In this document: positions 6,535 to 10,239 of the stretch, one piece after another | Numbering within the stretch: the first letter of the stretch is position 1 | Layout: every line of letters begins with the position of its first letter | Assembly: GCA_003641425.1 (NCBI GenBank) | Contig: QNAH01000066.1 | Location: 1-10,239 of the forward strand | Length of the DNA stretch: 10,239 bases | Source: Candidatus Zixiibacteriota bacterium | GTDB taxonomy: Bacteria > Zixibacteria > MSB-5A5 > GN15 > PGXB01 | Reading direction: 5' to 3' | Notes under the pieces: generated by a model | Databases searched by the model: none | What the model was told of the DNA's origin: nothing | The model's input: only the letters and a program-made list of their open reading frames with translations | Position numbers and translations under genes: made by a program

Positions 6535-8082
6535 TTGAACGATCAGAAAGCATTTAACGGCAACAAAAATAGCGCAAATCAAGAGCGCAACATTTTTGAT
6601 TTAACCGAGATTATCGGTATGCTCCTGCGCAGGAAGTGGCTGATTATATTGCCCGTTATACTGGTAACCGCGGTGACCTTCGGCGGATCCTACCTTATCA
6701 CACCGGAGTATGAATCATCGGCGATTATTTATATCGGCAGTCCGGTCAAGCTATCGGTCGATCTCCAGCGCCTGCTTGGTAATGCCAGTCAGGGATATCA
6801 CTCTCCGCGCGATCAGCAATACGAACTGCGCAGTCTTCAAAATGAGATTACATCTTCACCGTTTATAGGTCGACTGGCTTCCATGCTTAAGCTTGATCAG
6901 GACCCTGACCTTGAAAAGGCTGCCATGGGTATAAAGGCAAGTCAACCGGAAATGGATATAACCCAGATAAAGCTGTATTTGCTTGTTAAGCGGCTCAGAG
7001 ATAAAATCAGCGTTAGTTATGCCGGAAAGGATCAGATTAAGATTACGGTTCAATCGACTGATCCATTTATGGCACGAGATATGACCCAAACACTCGGGGA
7101 AGTGTTTATTTCTGAAAAAATGAAACAGGAACTGGGCACGGTTCGCCTGTCTCAGGATTTTTCTTACGAACAGTTGGCCAAGTATGAAAAGAATCTGCAG
7201 GATAAGATCGATGCCAGAACCAATTTCGAAAAAGAATACATGAAAAATCAGCTTGATAATATTGTGGCCTCGGATGAAAACAGGAAAGCTATCAATTCGG
7301 AAATAGAAGGGGCCAATATAGATATCGAAGAAGGAAAAGACGAGGAACGCAGGCTGATCGGTCTTCTCTCCGAGGCTGGACTTACGTCAAGGATACTCAA
7401 ATTGGAGGAATCAAGCGATCTCCGGCGTCTTAAAAGCGATATGAACGATCATCTCGAATCAGTGGCCAATCTGATGCTCCAGTACACATGGAGCGCACCA
7501 GAGATATTAAACTTTAATGCCAGGTTGTATCGCATATTAAGGGATATCGAAGATGAACATAGGAAACTGGTCGGGCAGCAGTTCAGCGATTATGACGACA
7601 ATGTCAAGGAAAATCTGATTGAATTATTTAATGTACGGATGGAACTCGATGTATACTATTCAAAAGTTAATGAGTTGACTCTGGCTCTTAATGATTTGAG
7701 AAATAAAATTGAAATGATTCCGGAATATCAGGCAAGGCTGGATCAACTCGATCGTGAAATAGAGGCCGCTAGAGATCTTAGGGATAAATTTAGGGAACAA
7801 CAAGAGAGTTCTCAGATATCCCAGGCATTGCTTAGAGAATCGAAATACAAATTTATTGAGCCGGCCAAGGTTCCGCTGGCGCCGTTTAAACCGCAGCGGT
7901 CGAAGATAATTGCTCTCGGGTTTTTACTCGGTTTGGTAATCGGGGGCAGTGCTGTTTTATTGATTGAAATGTTTGATAAATCTTTCCGCAAAGTCGATGA
8001 AGTGGAAAAATTGGTCGGAATCCGTGTTATCGGCGTCATTCCTCATATTGAATCATTAAAACGGATGAAAATAAGAAAGTAA
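6535..8082 (+). CDS. Polysaccharide co-polymerase / chain-length determinant (Wzz/Wzc type, no kinase domain)
   Basis: An inner-membrane protein of 515 residues expected to control polysaccharide chain length and export with the Wzy polymerase or an export channel. A short cytoplasmic N-terminus (about 1-34, with IFDLTEIIGMLLRRK) precedes the first membrane segment at about 35-55. This start fits the Wzz domain pattern. The long periplasmic part is rich in charged helices likely to form coiled coils, roughly 205-300 and 360-430. IPEYQARLDQLDREIE begins at 395, in the position of the conserved C-terminal periplasmic helix. A proline-rich P-x-x-x-P-x-x-P-x-x-P stretch (443-453) precedes the second membrane segment at about 458-480. 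The protein ends about 35 residues later with DEVEKLVGIRVIGVIP, the usual linker to a BY-kinase, but no Walker A kinase domain follows. TTG 6535 is chosen for its Shine-Dalgarno GGAAGGA at 6518-6524. Confidence 0.88.
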   Translation: MNDQKAFNGNKNSANQERNIFDLTEIIGMLLRRKWLIILPVILVTAVTFGGSYLITPEYESSAIIYIGSPVKLSVDLQRLLGNASQGYHSPRDQQYELRSLQNEITSSPFIGRLASMLKLDQDPDLEKAAMGIKASQPEMDITQIKLYLLVKRLRDKISVSYAGKDQIKITVQSTDPFMARDMTQTLGEVFISEKMKQELGTVRLSQDFSYEQLAKYEKNLQDKIDARTNFEKEYMKNQLDNIVASDENRKAINSEIEGANIDIEEGKDEERRLIGLLSEAGLTSRILKLEESSDLRRLKSDMNDHLESVANLMLQYTWSAPEILNFNARLYRILRDIEDEHRKLVGQQFSDYDDNVKENLIELFNVRMELDVYYSKVNELTLALNDLRNKIEMIPEYQARLDQLDREIEAARDLRDKFREQQESSQISQALLRESKYKFIEPAKVPLAPFKPQRSKIIALGFLLGLVIGGSAVLLIEMFDKSFRKVDEVEKLVGIRVIGVIPHIESLKRMKIRK

Positions 8083-8248
8083 TATTTGTCCGGTTTAACT
8101 CAGATTCACGCCTTCTTTAAGCATTATTTATTGCATTGTCCAGCAATGACTTGGCTCCATTATTTGTCCTGGCCCAAAAGATTTTTTTTGAAAGAAAAAT
8201 AGAAATCGGTACATATTGTTGTAAAGATTTTCGGTATTAATATTATTG

Positions 8249-8282
8249 ATTGCAAAAAAGTTTGGAATTTTGCAATTTTTTT
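8249..8282 (+). terminator. Rho-independent terminator downstream of the chain-length gene
   Basis: ATTGCAAAA (8249-8257) pairs perfectly with TTTTGCAAT (8268-8276) around a 10-nt loop, and six more T follow (8277-8282). The stem is AT-rich but complete. It lies about 170 nt after the stop codon at 8082 and immediately before the next promoter. Confidence 0.55.
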
Positions 8283-8283
8283 G

Positions 8284-8311
8284 TTGCCAAATAATATTAA
8301 ATTATTATAAT
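8284..8311 (+). promoter_or_regulatory. Sigma70-like promoter for the secreted-protein gene
   Basis: TTGCCA (8284-8289, five of six bases of TTGACA) and a perfect TATAAT (8306-8311) are separated by 16 bp. Transcription would start near 8318 and give a leader of about 195 nt before ATG 8513. AT-rich DNA is common in this stretch, but spacing and match are good and the position after a terminator supports it. Confidence 0.6.
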
Positions 8312-8401
8312 TATGTTAGTGTAAGTTTAAATAATACAATAAAATACCAACTGAATTCATACAATAAACAGGGCAGACAGCCCGACTTATCAATTTAATT
8401 G

Positions 8402-8462
8402 TAGTTCTCAATCTGTGTTACTGAGAATTAAGGCAAAAATTGTCATTTTCTTTGATTTTGCC
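8402..8462 (+). promoter_or_regulatory. Two adjacent hairpins in the 5' leader of the secreted-protein gene
   Basis: The first hairpin pairs TAGTTCTCA (8402-8410) with TGAGAATTA (8422-8430), including one G-T wobble, around an 11-nt loop. The second pairs GGCAAAA (8432-8438) with TTTTGCC (8456-8462). They are separated by a single base. They may stabilise the mRNA or control translation. I do not recognise a known riboswitch. Confidence 0.4.
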
Positions 8463-8500
8463 GTTTTGAAAAAAATAATCAAACATATATCAGCAACTTG

Positions 8501-8508
8501 AAAGGGTG
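8501..8508 (+). promoter_or_regulatory. Shine-Dalgarno for the upstream start ATG 8513
   Basis: AAAGGGTG lies 4-6 nt before ATG 8513. A second, even more purine-rich site (AAAGGGGGA, 8556-8564) lies 5 nt before an in-frame TTG at 8570, so both starts are served. Confidence 0.5.
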
Positions 8509-8512
8509 TCTG

Positions 8513-10239
8513 ATGAATCGTCGAACTCGTCCGTTATTATGCACCTGTAAAGCCGAAAGGGGGATTCGATTGAAGCTTTCAATCATTGTCCTTCTATTCG
8601 GTCTTTTTATTGGTGCACAATTAAATGCTGCAACTGTTTTTACCGACAAGGATGATTATCCGCCAGGTGATACGGTATTTATCACCGGTACCGAATTCTG
8701 GAATAATGAAACGGTTACTGTCAGAGTTACCCATTATAACGGCTTTACTCCGATAACTGCCGATTATTATCCCTGGGATGTAGTAACTAACGGTTATGGC
8801 ATTTTCGATACCTACTGGGTTGTCCCCGAAGCTGCGCTGGGAGAAACTCTCCTTGTTTCGGCAGAAGGTCATAGTTCCGGTTTGATCGCTACGAGTATTT
8901 TTACTGATTGCAACGCTATTTTGGTTCTTTCATCCATCATGGAGGACACACAATGTCCCGGCGACCCTCTGGAATTTTGCGTAACTCTATATCAGCCCTG
9001 CCCCGGCGGCGGTTACGCCCCACTGGTCAACAGACCGGTTTTATTTTTTCTGAATGATGGTAACTGCGGTGTCAATACAGGCCAGATTCCTGATGAGACT
9101 ATAATGACCGATGCCAATGGAGAAGCTTGTTTTTATATTGATGCGCCTGATGTAGATGGGCAATATGCCATTAGAGCCAAATATCTCGGGGAACCCAAGC
9201 CGGACGCCTCCGAACCTCCGAATAGTGCCTGTAATCCAACCAGGCGGATTAGAATTTCGGCGGCCAATTATTGCCAGGAATTTACGGTTGATGGCAGCGC
9301 CTGCATTAATAATCCGCCGGTAGCGACTTGCCCGGGCAATAGCTCGGTATTTCTGTGTGAACTGGGAGAGGTTTGTATCTCAGGTTTTGGAAGCAGCGAT
9401 GTCGACGGCAATTTGGCTTCGACCACCGTTTCACTGGGCACTTTAAACGGAGGAACGGTTTGCTTTACGCCCACCGGCTCCGGCGACTATACTATAGAAC
9501 TGGTTGCAACAGATTCTGAAGGACTGACGGACGCCTGTCAGACTGTTGTTTCAGTTTCTCTTAACAGCGCCCCGGTATGTAATCTGCCGTCCGACGGCAG
9601 CTATTTTGTTTGTGACGATTCAACTTTTAATTTCCCGGTTTCGGCCACAGATGTGGACGGCAACCTAACCGGGTGTGTGCTTATATCCGGAGTCGGAACC
9701 CTTTCCGGTGGTAATTGGACATTTACAACAAGCGGGCCGGGAGTTTACAGCGCCACTTTTGAGTGTACCGATGAGTGCGGCGCTACCTGCTCCGGAACAG
9801 TCAATATTACCGTCAGTTATAATAATGCCCCCGTGATAACCTGTCCCGCTGATATCACAGTATCATGCGATGCCTCAACGGATCCCTCCAATACCGGCAG
9901 CGCCACGGCAACCGACGATCATGATCCATCACCATTGATTACCTATACTGATAGTGAAGTGGCCGGAAGTTGCCTCCAGGAGAAGACAATAACCCGAACC
10001 TGGACTGCTACTGATGACTGCAATGCCAGTTCGCAGTGTCAGCAGATCATTACAGTGCAGGATAACACCGATCCGGTAATTACCTGTCCTGCTGATGTGA
10101 CGGTTGAGTGTGACGGCTCAGTCGATCCTTCGGCGACAGGAACGGCTACAGCGACTGATAACTGTGATCCTTCGCCGGTGGTGACTTATTCTGACGCCAC
10201 GGCCGGTAATACGATCACGCGGACCTGGACGGCGACCGA
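8513..10239 (+). CDS. Large secreted Ig-like / HYR-repeat surface protein, 5' part
   Basis: An open frame of 575 complete codons runs off the right edge. It encodes an exported cysteine-rich repeat protein. Starts at ATG 8513 or TTG 8570 (residue 20) are both possible. The second gives a classic short signal peptide, M-K followed by a hydrophobic core LSIIVLLFGLFIG and cleavage after LNA (about residue 39). Next comes a module at about 40-132 with TDKDDYPPGDTVFITG, a recurrent Ig-like domain at the N-terminus of secreted proteins. A cysteine-containing Ig-like stretch follows (133-265), then two related beta-sandwich modules of about 86 residues beginning NNPPVATCP (266) and NSAPVCNLP (351), both with DVDGNL. 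From 437 there are HYR-like repeats with VITCPAD, TATD and TRTWTATD motifs. The role is likely adhesion or surface architecture outside the cytoplasm. No enzyme domain or sorting signal is visible; the C-terminus lies outside the window. Confidence 0.88.
   Translation, partial: MNRRTRPLLCTCKAERGIRLKLSIIVLLFGLFIGAQLNAATVFTDKDDYPPGDTVFITGTEFWNNETVTVRVTHYNGFTPITADYYPWDVVTNGYGIFDTYWVVPEAALGETLLVSAEGHSSGLIATSIFTDCNAILVLSSIMEDTQCPGDPLEFCVTLYQPCPGGGYAPLVNRPVLFFLNDGNCGVNTGQIPDETIMTDANGEACFYIDAPDVDGQYAIRAKYLGEPKPDASEPPNSACNPTRRIRISAANYCQEFTVDGSACINNPPVATCPGNSSVFLCELGEVCISGFGSSDVDGNLASTTVSLGTLNGGTVCFTPTGSGDYTIELVATDSEGLTDACQTVVSVSLNSAPVCNLPSDGSYFVCDDSTFNFPVSATDVDGNLTGCVLISGVGTLSGGNWTFTTSGPGVYSATFECTDECGATCSGTVNITVSYNNAPVITCPADITVSCDASTDPSNTGSATATDDHDPSPLITYTDSEVAGSCLQEKTITRTWTATDDCNASSQCQQIITVQDNTDPVITCPADVTVECDGSVDPSATGTATATDNCDPSPVVTYSDATAGNTITRTWTAT
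9839..10239 (+). repeat. Tandem HYR-like coding repeats, 243-bp period
   Basis: The sequence encoding T-C-P-A-D starts at 9839 and again at 10082, a period of 243 bp or 81 residues, the size of an HYR domain. Shared blocks are TCPAD-TV-C/DGS-DPS, TATDN/DH-DPSP, and TITRTWTAT. The second copy is about six codons shorter in the AGSCLQEK region and is cut by the window edge. Protein identity is clearly higher than DNA identity, so this is not a very recent duplication. Confidence 0.85.

Larger units (their letters stand above)
8083..8512. other. AT-rich intergenic region with terminator, promoter and structured leader
   Basis: About 430 bp without a supported gene. It carries the transcription end of the upstream gene (8249-8282), then a sigma70-like promoter (8284-8311), then a leader of about 195 nt with several hairpins before ATG 8513. 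A small GGGC-AGACA-GCCC hairpin lies at 8371-8383. The first 160 bp (8083-8240) hold no clear signal apart from a run of eight T near 8182-8189 without a convincing stem. Confidence 0.7.

Noticed and set aside
8083..8512. Remnant of a BY-kinase domain after the chain-length gene
   Set aside because: No Walker motif or readable stretch of kinase residues was seen; the region is AT-rich with terminator and promoter signals.
8320..8512. Cyclic di-GMP or other known riboswitch in the leader
   Set aside because: Hairpins are present, but the conserved GEMM-type sequence blocks are not recognisable.
9839..10239. CRISPR array
   Set aside because: The 243-bp repeats are protein-coding in one frame and vary in the manner of domain repeats.

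Overview
The window looks like part of a bacterial surface-polysaccharide locus followed by the start of a large secreted protein. It probably comes from an uncultured or environmental Gram-negative-type bacterium. The repeat style of the last gene (HYR-like modules after a 'TDK-DY-PG' Ig-like domain), the moderate GC content of the genes and the AT-rich spacers remind me of FCB-group lineages such as Zixibacteria. That placement is a low-confidence inference; no rRNA or marker gene is present to fix it.

Region 1 (1-1980) is a tight operon for a dTDP-6-deoxyhexose, most likely dTDP-L-rhamnose. It holds the 3' part of a glucose-1-phosphate thymidylyltransferase (RmlA), a dTDP-4-dehydrorhamnose reductase (RmlD) and an RmlC-like 3,5-epimerase. 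The 4,6-dehydratase RmlB is not in the window. The RmlC-like gene has no good canonical start after the end of rmlD.

Region 2 (1981-6395) starts with about 380 bp of AT-rich spacer. It then holds a four-gene unit: NadE-like ATP-pyrophosphatase, acyl carrier protein, AMP-forming acyl ligase, and a second NadE-like protein. The two NadE-like proteins are clear paralogues. They share an extra segment and an altered C-terminal motif compared with ordinary NAD synthases. The ligase and carrier protein should activate and tether a carboxylate. The NadE-like enzymes belong to a family that adenylates a carboxyl group and displaces AMP with ammonia. I infer a dedicated module making an amide or related acyl modification, possibly for the neighbouring polysaccharide. 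This is the most interesting part of the window. A weak terminator follows at 6370-6395.

Region 3 (6396-8282) has a long imperfect inverted repeat just before a chain-length-determinant (Wzz/Wzc-type, PCP) gene. That protein has two membrane segments and no tyrosine-kinase domain. A terminator at 8249-8282 ends this unit.

Region 4 (8284-10239) opens with a strong sigma70-like promoter directly after that terminator. A roughly 200-nt leader with hairpins leads to a large exported, cysteine-rich, multi-domain protein. It has a signal peptide, an Ig-like domain, further beta-sandwich-like modules and at least two 81-residue HYR-like repeats, and it runs off the right edge. Together the regions describe making a sugar nucleotide, modifying and exporting a polysaccharide, and presenting a surface or secreted protein.
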